From Phaeacidiphilus oryzae TH49 (GTDB lineage Bacteria > Actinomycetota > Actinomycetes > Streptomycetales > Streptomycetaceae), in NCBI RefSeq assembly GCF_000744815.1, contig NZ_JQMQ01000005.1:1558055-1622054 (forward strand): a DNA stretch of 64,000 nt. The letters are read 5' to 3'. Shown piece by piece: positions 48,838 through 58,668 of this stretch. Each line of letters begins with the position of its first letter. The stretch's first letter is position 1. Made by a program: the position numbers and the translations under genes. The notes under the pieces are model-generated. The model searched no databases. It had not been told where the DNA came from and saw nothing but the letters and a program-made list of their open reading frames with translations.

Positions 48838-49465
48838 ATGACCCCTACCCCCCGCCCCGACCTGCGCTGACGCCACCCCCGTCGGCCCGGGTACCGTCCC
48901 CGGCACGCGTCCCCGCCCCGACTCCACTCCCCGCGTCTCCGCCACCCCCATCTACGACGCCCTCTACACGGAGTTCGAGCGGCTCTTCAGAACCCTCCCG
49001 GGGGACCGCACCGGAGAGGCCGAGCTGCACTTCAAGGGCTTCGCCCCGCCGGCCCCCGCGCACTCCCAGGCCCGCTACCAGGGCTGGGGCACCGAACGCC
49101 CGCTCTACGGCTGGGGCTCGGCCCCGCCGCCGCGCCCCCGCCCCCGCGCACGCCCCACGCCCGCGCACGCCCCAGCGGCTGGCCCGCGGCCGCTCCCACG
49201 GCGCACACCCCCGCCCACGGCCACCCGGCCCAGGCCGCCGCGGTCCCCCCGCAGCAGGCCTACCCGGCCCAGCCCTCGCACGGCCGGCACGCCCCCGGAC
49301 GGCCCCGCGGGAGTGCCGATCCCGCCGGCCCCGCAGCCGCCGCAACCCCCGCAGCCCTACCTGCTGCACGCCGCTCAGCCGGCCCCCGGCCAGACGGCGT
49401 ACGGCCACCCTCCGCGGCCCCCGCACGGGCGCGGGCTGCTCTCCCTTCCCCCCGGCCGCTCCTGA
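48838..49465 (+). pseudogene. hypothetical protein with disrupted reading frame
   Basis: A protein-like stretch reads TPIYDALYTEFERLFRTLPG and continues GEAELHFKGFAP, but its frame has no start codon. ATG 48838 lies in another frame, and one base fewer in the C6 run at 48848-48853 would join them. In the middle, a neighbouring frame looks natural (AQAAAVPPQQAYPAQPSHG), and the last part returns to the first frame (QPPQPYLLHAAQPAPGQTA) up to TGA 49463-49465. At least three one-base shifts in C-rich runs are needed. These are either assembly errors or a decaying gene. The protein would be a Pro-rich cytoplasmic hypothetical. Confidence 0.5.
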
Positions 49466-49574
49466 CGGCTCGTCAGTACCCCGGGGTCCCCGGACACACC
49501 ACGGGGCGCCGCCCCATCCAGGCAACGGCGCCCCGGGGGAACGCGGACGGACCGGCCGCCCGCGTCCCGGAGAG

Positions 49575-51038
49575 TCACTTCTTGCGGCTGCGCTTCTCCC
49601 GCACCCGCACCGAGATCGAGATCGGCGTCCCCTCGAAGCCGAACTCCTCGCGCAGCCGCCGCTCCACGAACCGGCGGTAGCCCGCCTCCAGGAAGCCGGA
49701 GGCGAAGAGGACGAACCGCGGCGGCCGCGTCCCGGCCTGCGTCCCGAAGAGGATCCGCGGCTGCTTCCCGCCCCGCACCGGGTGCGGGTGGGCGGCCACC
49801 AGCTCGCCCAGGAAGGCGTTCAGCCGTCCCGTCGGGACCCGGGTCTCCCAGCTCGCCAGCGCGGTCTCGATCGCCGGGACCAGCTTCTCCATGTGCCGCC
49901 CGGTGTGCGCCGAGACGTTCACCCGGGGCGCCCAGCGGATCTGCACGAGCTCCTGCTCGATCTCCCGCTCCAGGTAGTACCGGCGCTCCTCGTCCAGCAG
50001 GTCCCACTTGTTGTAGGCGACCACCACGGCCCGGCCGGCCTCGACGGCCATCTGGATGATCCGGATGTCCTGCTCGGCCAGCGGCTCGCTGCAGTCGATC
50101 AGGACCACCGCGACCTCGGCCTTCTCCAGCGCCGCCGCGGTCCGCAGCGAGGCGTAGAAGTCCGCGCCCGCGGTCTGGTGGACCCGGCGCCTGATGCCCG
50201 CCGTGTCGATGAACCGCCAGGTCTTGCCGCCCAGTTCGATCAGCTCGTCCACCGGGTCCCGGGTGGTCCCCGCGATCGGGTTGACCACCACCCGGTCCTC
50301 GCCCGCGACCTTGTTGAGCATCGAGGACTTGCCGACGTTCGGCCGGCCGATCAGGGCGACCCGGCGCGGCCCGCCGACCGCCCCGGCCCCGAAGGTCTGC
50401 GGCGGCGCCTTCGGCAGCACCTCCAGCACGGCGTCCAGCAGATCGCCGGAGCCGCGTCCGTGCAGCGCCGAGACGGGGTACGGCTGGCCGAGGCCGAGCG
50501 ACCACAGCCCGGCCGCGTCCGCCTCGCCGGACGGTCCGTCCACCTTGTTGGCGGCCAGCACCACGGGCTTGCCGCTCCTCCGCACCAGGCGGATCAGCGC
50601 CTCGTCGGTGTCGGTGGCGCCGACCGTGGCGTCCACCACCAGCAGCACCGCGTCCGCGCTCTGGATGCCGAACTCGGCCTGCGCGGCCACCATCTTGTCC
50701 AGCCCGAAGACGTCGAGCTCCCAGCCGCCGGTGTCCACCAGCTTGAAGCGGCGGCCGGCCCACTCCGCCTCATAGGTCACCCGGTCGCGGGTGACGCCCG
50801 GACGGTCCTCGACCACCGCCTCGCGACGGCCGATGATCCGGTTCACCAGGGTCGACTTGCCGACATTGGGGCGGCCGACCACGGCCAGCACCGGGAGCGG
50901 TCCATGGTCCGCCGGGCCGAGGTCGCCGAGTTCCTCCTCGTCGAAACCCTCCTCGGCGGCCAGCTCCATGAACTCGGCGTACTCCTCCTCACCCAGCTCG
51001 CCGTGCTGGGGGTCGGTCGTACCGGTCGCTTCGTCCAT
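49575..51038 (-). CDS. der: ribosome biogenesis GTPase Der (EngA)
   Basis: Der is an essential double-GTPase for 50S assembly. After a 45-residue acidic N-terminus the first G domain has [15 protein letters not shown] and NKVD. The second has [17 protein letters not shown] and NKWD. The C-terminal KH-like domain ends in a basic tail (EKRSRKK). At 487 aa it is slightly long because of the acidic leader, as in other actinobacteria. ATG 51038 has AGGA closely upstream, and an in-frame GTG 51056 is possible. It is the last gene of the tyrA-cmk-plsC-der block. Confidence 0.96.
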   Translation of the reverse strand: MDEATGTTDPQHGELGEEEYAEFMELAAEEGFDEEELGDLGPADHGPLPVLAVVGRPNVGKSTLVNRIIGRREAVVEDRPGVTRDRVTYEAEWAGRRFKLVDTGGWELDVFGLDKMVAAQAEFGIQSADAVLLVVDATVGATDTDEALIRLVRRSGKPVVLAANKVDGPSGEADAAGLWSLGLGQPYPVSALHGRGSGDLLDAVLEVLPKAPPQTFGAGAVGGPRRVALIGRPNVGKSSMLNKVAGEDRVVVNPIAGTTRDPVDELIELGGKTWRFIDTAGIRRRVHQTAGADFYASLRTAAALEKAEVAVVLIDCSEPLAEQDIRIIQMAVEAGRAVVVAYNKWDLLDEERRYYLEREIEQELVQIRWAPRVNVSAHTGRHMEKLVPAIETALASWETRVPTGRLNAFLGELVAAHPHPVRGGKQPRILFGTQAGTRPPRFVLFASGFLEAGYRRFVERRLREEFGFEGTPISISVRVREKRSRKK

Positions 51039-51088
51039 CAGTCCTGCCGTTCTCACCGAGAAAAAAGGGTTTATGGGGAGTTGTGGGC

Positions 51089-51778
51089 TCAGCCGACCAG
51101 CACGGCGCCGGCGTCCGCTCCCAGGGTCTCGCGGGCCTCCGCCAGATGCCCCGCGAGCCGCGCCTGGACCTGCTCGCCGGCCTCCCGCAGCGCCGACCTG
51201 GTCCGCCGGCCGCTGCCGTCCCCGGCCTGGAAGGGCTCGCCGAACACCACGTCTATCCTGCCGCGCAGCCGCGGCAGGGAGAGCAGCGAGCTGCCCCGGC
51301 TGCCGGTGCCGAAGACCGCCACCGGGACCACCGGGGCGCCGGAGCGCAGCGCCAGGTAGGTCAGCCCGCCGCGCACCTGCTCGAAGTTGCCGCCGGCCAG
51401 CCGGGTGCCCTCCGGGAAGACGCCGACCGCGCCGCCGTCCGCCAGCACGCCGAGCGCCTGGGTTATCGCCGCCCGGTCCGCGCTGTCCCGGCTTATCGGT
51501 ATCTGACCGACCCCGTTCAGCAGCAGACCGAGGGGGAACCGGAAGAACTCGCGCTTGATCAGGAAGTGCACCGGACGCGGCGACACCCCGAGCAGCAGCG
51601 GCCCGTCCAGGAAGTTGCTGTGGTTGGCCGCGAGGATCACCGGCCCCTGCGTGGGCACCCGCCACTCGCCGAGCACCCGCACCCGCCAGCCGCCGCGCGC
51701 CACCGCGGTGCCGATCCGCCGGCCGACGGCCGCGCCGAACTCCGTCGGCAGCTGCCGCCCGCTGTTCGTCGCGCTCAT
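51089..51778 (-). CDS. plsC: 1-acyl-sn-glycerol-3-phosphate acyltransferase family protein
   Basis: A 229-aa membrane-associated acyltransferase of phospholipid synthesis. The catalytic NHSNFLDG (HX4D) is near residue 52, the glycerol-phosphate-binding FPEGTRL near 122, and VPVAVFGTG near 150. The ATG overlaps the cmk stop by 4 nt (ATGA), so it is translated with cmk. The order cmk-plsC-der is standard in Streptomyces. Acyl donor and acceptor are presumed from the family. Confidence 0.92.
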   Translation of the reverse strand: MSATNSGRQLPTEFGAAVGRRIGTAVARGGWRVRVLGEWRVPTQGPVILAANHSNFLDGPLLLGVSPRPVHFLIKREFFRFPLGLLLNGVGQIPISRDSADRAAITQALGVLADGGAVGVFPEGTRLAGGNFEQVRGGLTYLALRSGAPVVPVAVFGTGSRGSSLLSLPRLRGRIDVVFGEPFQAGDGSGRRTRSALREAGEQVQARLAGHLAEARETLGADAGAVLVG

Positions 51779-52479
51779 GCCGACACCCGTTCCCGCACCA
51801 GACCGACCACCCGGTCGACGACCTCGTCCAGCGACAGGTCGCTGGTGTCCACCTCGACCGCGTCCGCCGCCTTGGCCAGCGGCGAGGCCGCCCGGCCGGA
51901 GTCGGCCGCGTCCCGGCGGACCAGGTCCCCGGCCATCCGCCGGACGGTCTCCTCGTCCACGCCCTTGGCCCGCAGCTCGGCGGCGCGGCGCGCGGCGCGG
52001 GCCGCCGGGGAGGCGGTCAGGAAGACCTTGGCGGTGGCCCGGGGGAACACCACCGTGCCCATGTCCCGGCCCTCGGCGACGATCCCCTGCGGGGCGGCCG
52101 CGGCCGAGGCCCGCTGGATCTCCACCAGCCGGGCGCGCACCTCGGGCACCGCGGCGACCGCGCTGACCTTGGCGGTGACCTCCGCGGTCCGGATCGGACC
52201 GGAGACGTCCACGCCGTCCACGGTGATGGTCGGCCCGTCGGCGTCGATGCCGGCCAGCACGGCCGGCTTGTCGCAGGCGTTGGCGACCGCGTCCGCGTCG
52301 TCCACGTCCACGCCGTTGTTCAGCAGCCACCAGGTCAGCGCCCGGTACATGGCGCCGGTGTCCAGGAAGCCGAGACCCAGCCGGTGGGCCACGGCGCGCG
52401 AGACGGTGGACTTGCCGGAGCCGGCGGGTCCGTCGATGGCCACCACGACCGGTCCGGTCAAGCGATCGGTTTTCTGCAC
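51775..52479 (-). CDS. cmk: cytidylate kinase
   Basis: CMP/dCMP kinase, 234 aa, with P-loop [13 protein letters not shown] near residue 17, [11 protein letters not shown], the CMP-binding [11 protein letters not shown] near 135 and the lid [14 protein letters not shown] near 190. It supplies CDP for nucleic acid and lipid synthesis. GTG 52479 has GAGG 9 nt upstream. It lies 95 bp after tyrA, with a hairpin between them, and overlaps plsC by 4 nt. Confidence 0.96.
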   Translation of the reverse strand: MQKTDRLTGPVVVAIDGPAGSGKSTVSRAVAHRLGLGFLDTGAMYRALTWWLLNNGVDVDDADAVANACDKPAVLAGIDADGPTITVDGVDVSGPIRTAEVTAKVSAVAAVPEVRARLVEIQRASAAAAPQGIVAEGRDMGTVVFPRATAKVFLTASPAARAARRAAELRAKGVDEETVRRMAGDLVRRDAADSGRAASPLAKAADAVEVDTSDLSLDEVVDRVVGLVRERVSA

Positions 52480-52510
52480 GGTCGGCGGCCTCTCACTTCT
52501 GTTCGGGGGG

Positions 52511-52534
52511 TTGACGGGGGGCGTCCCCCGTCAA
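52511..52534. terminator. hairpin in the tyrA-cmk gap
   Basis: TTGACGGGGG (52511-52520) and CCCCCGTCAA (52525-52534) form a perfect 10-bp stem with a 4-nt loop between the tyrA stop and the cmk start. It could terminate tyrA or partially attenuate cmk. Confidence 0.55.
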
Positions 52535-52574
52535 GATTACCGGCCGCCGGAGGCCGAACTCCTCGCCCGGGCCC

Positions 52575-53660
52575 TCAGCCCCGGATCCGCCACCCGCGCT
52601 CGCGCAGCGCGGCGGCGAGGACGGGCACCGCCGTCGGCGCCACGGACAGCGTGACGAAGCCGGCCTGCTGCCCCGTCGAGTGCTCGATGGCCACGTCCTC
52701 GATGTTGACGCCGGCCTGCCCGGCGTCCCCGAACAGGCGGGCGAGCTCCCCTGGCTGGTCGCCGATCAGCACGGTGAGCGCCTCGTACCGGGTGGGCGGA
52801 GCGCCGTGCTTGCCCGGGATCCTGGACCGGCCGCGGTTGCCCCGGCGCATCACCTCGGCCACCGCCTGCGCGCCGGCCGCGCGCTTCTCCGCGTCCGCGC
52901 TCTGCAGGGCGCGCAGCCCGCCCACGGTCGCCCGGAGATCCTCGGCGACCTCGTCCAGGACATCGGCCACCACCCCGGCGTTGGCGGAGAGGATCTCCAC
53001 CCACAGCTCCGGGTCCGAGGCGGCGATCCGGGTGGTGTCCCGGATTCCCGGGCCGGAGAGCCGCACCGCGGTCTCGTCCGCGTCCGCGAGCCGCGCGGCC
53101 ACCATGCTGGAGAGGAGCTGCGGGGTGTGCGAGACCAGGGCCACCGCCCGGTCGTGGGCGCCCGGGTCCATCACCACCGGCACCGCCCCGCAGAGCGCCA
53201 CCAGCTCCAGCGCCGCGTTGAGCGCGTCCGTCGAGGTGTCCGGCGCCGGGCTCAGCACCCACGTCCGGCCCTCGAAGAGGTCCGCCCGGGCGGCCAGCGG
53301 CCCGCTGCGCTCCGCGCCGCCCATCGGATGGCCGCCGATGTAGTCGCTGGTCCGGCAGCCGCGCGCGGCGATGTCCTGGCGCGGCCCGCTCTTCACGCTC
53401 GCCACGTCGGTGTAGGCCCGGGCCAGCCCGGCGGCCTGCGCCTCCGCCAGAACCTCGGCCACCAGGCCCGGCGGCACGGCGATCACCGCCAGGTCCACCG
53501 GCCCCGGCGGCTCCTCGGTGGTCCCCGCGCCCAGCGAGGCCGCGGTCCGCGCGGAGTCGAGATCCGCGTCCCGCAGATACACCGCGACGCCCCGCGCGGC
53601 CAGTGCCAACGCGATAGACGTCCCGATAAGCCCCGTCCCCACGACTGCGGCGCTACGCAT
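52575..53660 (-). CDS. tyrA: prephenate dehydrogenase with C-terminal ACT domain
   Basis: TyrA converts prephenate to 4-hydroxyphenylpyruvate for tyrosine synthesis. It is 361 aa. The Rossmann motif VVGTGLIGTSIA is at the N-terminus. TDVASVKS, GGHPMGGAERSG with the catalytic His, and LVSHTPQLLSSM are present. Residues about 285-355 are an ACT regulatory domain (YEALTVLIGDQPGELARLFGDAG), so feedback control by tyrosine is likely. It starts at ATG 53660 with GGAGG about 12 nt upstream. Confidence 0.95.
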   Translation of the reverse strand: MRSAAVVGTGLIGTSIALALAARGVAVYLRDADLDSARTAASLGAGTTEEPPGPVDLAVIAVPPGLVAEVLAEAQAAGLARAYTDVASVKSGPRQDIAARGCRTSDYIGGHPMGGAERSGPLAARADLFEGRTWVLSPAPDTSTDALNAALELVALCGAVPVVMDPGAHDRAVALVSHTPQLLSSMVAARLADADETAVRLSGPGIRDTTRIAASDPELWVEILSANAGVVADVLDEVAEDLRATVGGLRALQSADAEKRAAGAQAVAEVMRRGNRGRSRIPGKHGAPPTRYEALTVLIGDQPGELARLFGDAGQAGVNIEDVAIEHSTGQQAGFVTLSVAPTAVPVLAAALRERGWRIRG

Positions 53661-53752
53661 TGCGACTACGTCCTCCAGCTAGATCTCCCCCCATCCTCCC
53701 GCAGTCCCCTCCGGGAGAGCCCCCCGCCCCGCAGGGTGGCGGCCGGCGCGCC

Positions 53753-54922
53753 TCAGCCCGGCAGGACCACCAGCTCGCGCGGGGTCAGGTTCAGCCGCTC
53801 CCCGCCCTCCGCCGTGCAGACGGCGATGTCCTCGATCCGGGCCCCGTACTCCCCGGGGAGATAGATCCCCGGCTCGATCGAGAACGCCATCCCCGGCTCC
53901 AGCGCCCGCGCCGACCCGGCGACGATGTACGGCTCCTCGTGGGTCTCCAGCCCGATTCCGTGCCCGGTTCGGTGGATGAAGTACTCCCCGTACCCCGCCT
54001 CCGCGATCCGGTCCCGCCCGACCGCGTCCAGCTCCTCCGCCGTGATCCCCGGGCGCACCGCCTCGCACTGCGCCCGCTGGGCCGCGAGCAGCACCTCGTA
54101 CAGCTTCCGGTAGCCCGCGTCCGGCTCCCCGCCGACCACGTAGTTCCGGGTGGAGTCGGAGCAGTACCCGTCCTCCGTGGTCCCGCCGATGTCGACGACC
54201 ACCGGCTCGCCGGCCGCGATCACCCGGTCCGACACCTCGTGGTGGGGGCTGGCGCCGTTCGGCCCCGAGCCCACGATGACGAAGTCCGCCGTCACATGCC
54301 CGGCCGCGACGATCGCGTCCGCGATGTCCCGCGCGACCTCCGCCTCGGTCCGCCCGGCCCGCAGCCACTCGCCCATCGAGGCGTGCACCGAGTCGATCGC
54401 GGCGCCGGCCCTCCGCAGCGCCTCGACCTCCGCCGGGGACTTCCGCATCCGCAGCTCCCCCAGCACGCCGCCGGCCAGCTCCTGCCCGGTGCCGGGCAGC
54501 GCGTCCCGGAAGGCCAGCACCTTCTCCGCCCACATGTGGTTGTCCAGGCCGACCCGGCCGCCCCCGGCCCGCGCCGCGAGCGCCTGCCGCAGCCGCTGGT
54601 GGATCAGCGCGTACGGGTCCTCGGTCTCGGCCCAGCCGACGATCTCGATGCCGAGCGCCCCGGCCGGGGAGGCCTCCGCCGCCGGCTTCTCCAGCAGCGG
54701 CACCACCAGGAACGGGTCGCCCTCGGCCGGCGCGACCAGGCAGGTCAGCCGCTCCAGCGGCAGCGCCGCGTAGCCGGTCAGGTAGCGGAGGTCGGGGCCG
54801 GGGCTGACCAGCAGCGCGTCCAGCCCGGCCGCCCCCGCCGCCCGCTGGGCCCGGGCGACCCGGTCCGCCGGGTACAGCGGCTCCGCGGCCTCCGTCGAAC
54901 CCGTCCCTGTCGTGTCCGCCAT
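53753..54922 (-). CDS. M24 family (Xaa-Pro) aminopeptidase
   Basis: A 389-aa dinuclear metallopeptidase with a creatinase-like N-terminal domain (ARAQRAAGAAGLDALLVS) and a pita-bread catalytic domain. Metal ligands are visible: Asp in VVVDIGGTTEDGYCSD (two Asp), His in HRTGHGIGLETHE, Glu in FSIEPGIYLPG and Glu in ARIEDIAV. It would remove residues before proline or act as a dipeptidase in the cytoplasm. ATG 54922 has AAGGA 9 nt upstream. It is not clearly in an operon. Confidence 0.93.
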   Translation of the reverse strand: MADTTGTGSTEAAEPLYPADRVARAQRAAGAAGLDALLVSPGPDLRYLTGYAALPLERLTCLVAPAEGDPFLVVPLLEKPAAEASPAGALGIEIVGWAETEDPYALIHQRLRQALAARAGGGRVGLDNHMWAEKVLAFRDALPGTGQELAGGVLGELRMRKSPAEVEALRRAGAAIDSVHASMGEWLRAGRTEAEVARDIADAIVAAGHVTADFVIVGSGPNGASPHHEVSDRVIAAGEPVVVDIGGTTEDGYCSDSTRNYVVGGEPDAGYRKLYEVLLAAQRAQCEAVRPGITAEELDAVGRDRIAEAGYGEYFIHRTGHGIGLETHEEPYIVAGSARALEPGMAFSIEPGIYLPGEYGARIEDIAVCTAEGGERLNLTPRELVVLPG

Positions 54923-55048
54923 CCCGTCCACGTCCTTCCCGACGCTCGGAACCCCCGCGATCACTCGCGATGACGGAGCCAATCTAGGCGGAGCGGCCGA
55001 CGGCCACGACCCGGAGACGGGAAGCCCGCGGCGGGGTAGAACGAAAGC

Positions 55049-55441
55049 ATGCTGCTGCACCTGACCCCGCTGGACGACTGGCTGGCGCACTCGGAGCGGC
55101 CGTACGCCCCGGCCTCCCTGGCACTGGAGGGTTTCGTGCACTGCTCCCCGGACGAGGAGACGGTGCTCGCCGTGGCCAACGCCCGCTACCGGGCGGTGGC
55201 CGGACCGCTGATGGTGCTGCTGATCGACGAGTCGCGGCTGGACTCGCCGGTCCGCTGGGAGCCGCCGGCCCCGGCGGTCTCCGCTGCGGCCGCGGCCTCC
55301 GCGCTGCCGTCCCCGCCGGACGGGGACGGCAGGCTCTTCCCGCACATCTACGGCCCGGTCAACCGGGGGGCCGTGGCCGGGATGCTGGAGGTGCTCCGGG
55401 ACGCGGACGGCCGCTGGAGCAACCTCTCCGGCTGGAGCTGA
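55049..55441 (+). CDS. DUF952 domain protein
   Basis: A 130-aa protein of the DUF952 family: LLHLTPLDDWL at the start, YAPASLALEGFVHCSPDEET, VLLIDESRL, and HIYGPVNRGAVAGM near the end. The two conserved His residues and the EGFVHCS motif resemble ADP-ribosyltransferase-fold relatives of glutathione S-transferase-like proteins, but no activity is established. The start is ATG 55049. It stands alone between two leftward genes and is convergent with rluB. Confidence 0.88.
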   Translation: MLLHLTPLDDWLAHSERPYAPASLALEGFVHCSPDEETVLAVANARYRAVAGPLMVLLIDESRLDSPVRWEPPAPAVSAAAAASALPSPPDGDGRLFPHIYGPVNRGAVAGMLEVLRDADGRWSNLSGWS

Positions 55442-55454
55442 CGCCCGCCGCGGC

Positions 55455-56597
55455 CTACAGGCCGACCTCGCGCATCAGCATCCCCACCTCGGGGTTGGTC
55501 ATCCGGCGCAGCCAGCCGGACTTCTGGTCGCCCAGCGCGATCGGCCCGAACTTCGTCCGGACCAGCCTCTCGACCGGGAACCCGCTCTCCGAGAGCAGCC
55601 GCCGCACGATGTGCTTCCGCCCCTCGTGAAGGACGACCTCGACCAGGTAGTTGCGGCCGACGTTCTCCACCACCCGGAAGTGGTCGACCCGGGCGAAGCC
55701 GTCCTCCAGCTCGACGCCCTCGCGCAGCCGCTTGCCCAGGTCGCGCGGGATCGGGCCCTGGATGGCGGCCAGGTAGGTCTTGGTCACGCCGTACCGGGGG
55801 TGGGTGAGCCGGTGCGCCAGCTCGCCGTGGTTGGTGAGGAGGATGATCCCCTCGGTCTCGGTGTCCAGGCGGCCGACGTGGAAGAGCCGGGTCTCCCGGT
55901 TGTTGACGTAGTCGCCCAGGCACTGGCGGCCCTCCGGGTCCTCCATGGTGGAGACCACGCCGGCCGGCTTGTTCAGCGCGAAGAAGAGGTAGGACTGGGT
56001 GGCCACGGTCAGCCCGTCCACCTTGATCTCGTCCTTCTCCGGGTCGACGCGCAGGCCCTGCTCGCGGACGACCTTGCCGTTGACCTCGACCCGGCCGTGG
56101 TCGATCAGCTCCTCGCAGGAGCGGCGGCTGCCCATGCCGGCCCGGGCCAGCACCTTCTGCAGGCGCTCGCCGGGCTCCTCGCCGAAGGTCTTCGGCAGCT
56201 TCACCTTGGGGCCCTCGTGCCGGGCGCGGACGGTGTCCTCCAGCTGCGCCTCCAGCTCGCGCGGGCGCGCGGGGCGCGAGGGGCGGCCGCGGCCGCCCTG
56301 GCCGCCCGGCCGCCCGCCCTGGCCGCCGGGCTTTCCGCCCCTGGCGGCCTGCCCGCCGCGGCCGCTGCGCGCGCCGGCGCCGCCGGCCGGGCCGCCGTAC
56401 TCCGGGCCGTAGGTCCGCTCCTCCGGGCGCGGCTTGCGCGGGTTCCGCGGGGCGCCGCCGCCGCTGCGGCCGGCACCACCGCCGCCGCCGCTGCCGCCCT
56501 TGCGTCCCTGGGGGGAGCCGGGGTTGTCCCGGTCGCGCCCGTTGCCGGCCCCCCGGTAGTTGCCCCGCCCGTTGTTACCGCTGCCGTTGCTACGCAT
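55455..56597 (-). CDS. rluB: ribosomal large subunit pseudouridine synthase (RluB type)
   Basis: A 380-aa RsuA/RluB-family enzyme that isomerises a uridine in 23S rRNA. The first 115 residues are Gly/Arg-rich and disordered (GGGGGAGRSGGGAPRNPRK). An S4 RNA-binding domain follows (ERLQKVLARAGMGSRRSCEE). The catalytic domain has VGRLDTETEGIILLTN with the catalytic Asp and LHEGRKHIVRRLL. ATG 56597 overlaps the scpB stop by 8 nt. The conserved scpA-scpB-rluB order supports co-transcription. Confidence 0.95.
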   Translation of the reverse strand: MRSNGSGNNGRGNYRGAGNGRDRDNPGSPQGRKGGSGGGGGAGRSGGGAPRNPRKPRPEERTYGPEYGGPAGGAGARSGRGGQAARGGKPGGQGGRPGGQGGRGRPSRPARPRELEAQLEDTVRARHEGPKVKLPKTFGEEPGERLQKVLARAGMGSRRSCEELIDHGRVEVNGKVVREQGLRVDPEKDEIKVDGLTVATQSYLFFALNKPAGVVSTMEDPEGRQCLGDYVNNRETRLFHVGRLDTETEGIILLTNHGELAHRLTHPRYGVTKTYLAAIQGPIPRDLGKRLREGVELEDGFARVDHFRVVENVGRNYLVEVVLHEGRKHIVRRLLSESGFPVERLVRTKFGPIALGDQKSGWLRRMTNPEVGMLMREVGL

Positions 56598-57621
56598 CAG
56601 AGTTTCCGTCGTCGTCTCGAGTACCAGAATCGGTGGACTGCGCGGCGACCACCGCCTCGGCGACCGCTTCGGTGATGATCGAGCCCTCCTGGGAGTCCGC
56701 CTCCACGTCCTCCGCCTCCGGCAGGAAGGGCGCCAGTTCGGGCAGCTCATCGAGGCCGCGAAGGCCCATGCGCTCCAGGAAGTAGTTCGTCGTCCGGTAC
56801 AGGATCGCGCCCGTCTCGGACTCGGACCCGGCCTCTTCGACCAGTCCACGCTGCACCAGCGTACGCATGACTCCGTCGCAGTTCACACCACGGACCGCGG
56901 AGACCCGTGCGCGGGAGACCGGCTGCCGGTACGCGACGACGGCCAGCGTCTCCAGCGCGGCCTGCGTCAGACGGGACTGCTGGCCGTCCAGCACGAACCG
57001 GTCGACCGCCTCGGAGAACTCCGCCCGGGTGTAGAACCGCCAACCCCCGGCGACGAACCGGAGGTCGAAGCCGCGCCCCTGGGCGGCGTACTCGTCCGCG
57101 AGCTCCCGCAGCGCTCCGCGCACCTCCGCGCGCGGCAGGTCCAGCACCCCCGCCAGCCGCTCCTCGCCGATCGGCTCGTCCACCACCATCAGGATCGCCT
57201 CCAGCGAACCGCGCAGCTGCGCCGGATCCAGCGGTTCGGCGCCCTGGCGGTCCTCCGCCGCCGCACCGCCGCCGCCCTCGGTCGACCTCCCCGGCCCGGG
57301 GACCCCCGCAGGAGCGGCCGGCCCCGCGTCACCGACCCGGCTCCCCGGCACGCCCGCACCGGCAGAGCCGACCGGCCGAGCGTCGGCCGGCGCCACCGGC
57401 GCCACCGGCGCCGGCTCCGGTGCGGTGGCCGCCGGGCTCTCATCCCCCCCTGCGGCGGGTTCCTCCGAGAGCTCCGCCGGCCCGGGGGCGGTGGGCTCCG
57501 CCGTGGAGACCGCGCCCTCGGGGTCCTGCGGATCCTCGGCGTACGCGGAGGGGAGGTACTCCTCGGGGCGCGGGGCGCCGGGGACGCCCAGGGGACGGCG
57601 CGGGGTGGGGGGTGGGGTCAT
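56590..57621 (-). CDS. scpB: segregation and condensation protein B
   Basis: ScpB pairs with ScpA and SMC to compact and segregate the chromosome. It is 343 aa. The first 130 residues are low-complexity (Pro/Ala/Gly-rich). Two winged-helix domains follow: LRGSLEAILMVVDEPIGEERLA, then LTQAALETLAVVAYRQPVSRARVSAVRGVN. The latter is split by the usual DGVMRTLVQRGLVEEAG. The start is ATG 57621, overlapping the scpA stop by 4 nt. Confidence 0.96.
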   Translation of the reverse strand: MTPPPTPRRPLGVPGAPRPEEYLPSAYAEDPQDPEGAVSTAEPTAPGPAELSEEPAAGGDESPAATAPEPAPVAPVAPADARPVGSAGAGVPGSRVGDAGPAAPAGVPGPGRSTEGGGGAAAEDRQGAEPLDPAQLRGSLEAILMVVDEPIGEERLAGVLDLPRAEVRGALRELADEYAAQGRGFDLRFVAGGWRFYTRAEFSEAVDRFVLDGQQSRLTQAALETLAVVAYRQPVSRARVSAVRGVNCDGVMRTLVQRGLVEEAGSESETGAILYRTTNYFLERMGLRGLDELPELAPFLPEAEDVEADSQEGSIITEAVAEAVVAAQSTDSGTRDDDGNSDA

Positions 57622-58556
57622 GGGTTGCTCTGCTCCTCATCCGGCTCGTCCCGGTCGCCCGGCTCGTCGAACTCGTCGGTGACGGCGACCTCCGCGTCCG
57701 CCCCGCCGATCCACTGCACCGTCAACTCACCCAGCGGCTCCGGCTGTTCGAAGGCCAGCACCTTCTCCCGGTACAGCTCGAGCAGCGCCAGGAACCGGGC
57801 CACGACCGTCAGCACGTCCGGGGCGTCCTCGGTCAGCAGCCGGAAGGTCGCCTCGCCCAGCTCCCGCAGCCGGTCCAGCACCAGCCCGGCCTGCTCGCGG
57901 ACGCTGACCTTCGGGGTGTGGATGTGCTCGACGTAGACCGAGGGCTTCGGCTTGGGCACCATCGCCCGGGCCGCGATCCGGGCGAACCCCTCCGGGCCGA
58001 CCGTGAAGACCACGTCCGGCAGCAGCTCGGCGTGGTGCGGTTCGAGCCCGACCGAGCGGGGCCGGCGCCGCCCCTCCTCCGCCCAGCGCCGCTCGAAGAC
58101 CGCCGCGACCCTCTTGTACGCGCGGTACTGCAGCAGCCGGGCGAAGAGGAGGTCGCGCGCCTCCAGCAGGGCGAGGTCCTCCTCGTCCTCCAGTTCCGCG
58201 GCAGGCAGCAGCCGGGCGGCCTTCATGTCCAGCAGGGTCGCGGCGACCACCAGGAACTCGCTCGCCTGGTCGAGGTCCCAGTCCGGGCCCATCGCCCGGA
58301 TGTGCGCCACGAACTCGTCGGTGACGCGGGAGAGGGAGACCTCGGTGACGTCCAGCTTGTGCTTGGCGATCAGGTTCAGCAGCAGGTCGAACGGGCCCTC
58401 GAAGTTGTCCAGCCGCACCTGGAACCCGGAGGGCTCCGGCTTCTCGCCGCTCTCGGCGGCTGCACCGCTCTCAGCGGCCGCACCGCTCTCGGCGGCTGCG
58501 GCGGCCTCAGCGGCCTCGGCCGCGTCGGCGGGCTCGGTAGCGGGCGTAGTCGTCAT
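57618..58556 (-). CDS. scpA: segregation and condensation protein A
   Basis: ScpA is the kleisin bridging SMC heads. It is 312 aa. After a 40-residue Ala/Glu/Ser N-terminus made of a repeated AAAESG unit comes FQVRLDNFEGPFDLLLNLI, the kleisin N-domain. Then come KLDVTEVSLSRVTDEFVAHI, FLVVAATLLDMKAARLLP and the C-terminal winged helix VLTVVARFLALLELYREKVL. The start is ATG 58556. It lies 113 bp after the RHH-like gene and overlaps scpB by 4 nt. Confidence 0.96.
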   Translation of the reverse strand: MTTTPATEPADAAEAAEAAAAAESGAAAESGAAAESGEKPEPSGFQVRLDNFEGPFDLLLNLIAKHKLDVTEVSLSRVTDEFVAHIRAMGPDWDLDQASEFLVVAATLLDMKAARLLPAAELEDEEDLALLEARDLLFARLLQYRAYKRVAAVFERRWAEEGRRRPRSVGLEPHHAELLPDVVFTVGPEGFARIAARAMVPKPKPSVYVEHIHTPKVSVREQAGLVLDRLRELGEATFRLLTEDAPDVLTVVARFLALLELYREKVLAFEQPEPLGELTVQWIGGADAEVAVTDEFDEPGDRDEPDEEQSNP

Positions 58557-58668
58557 CGGTGTCCCTCAGGCTAGAGCGCCGACGACGCCGGCACCGCGCG
58601 CGACACCACCGGGGGCGCACTCCGCCGCCCGGCGCGCCGGCCGCCGCCGGGGAACCCCGGCCGCCGCC

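Noticed and set aside
48845-49525. A 226-codon minus-strand gene opposite the disrupted hypothetical gene
   Set aside because: Its composition is Gly/Arg-rich without motifs, whereas the plus strand shows family-like segments despite the frame breaks.
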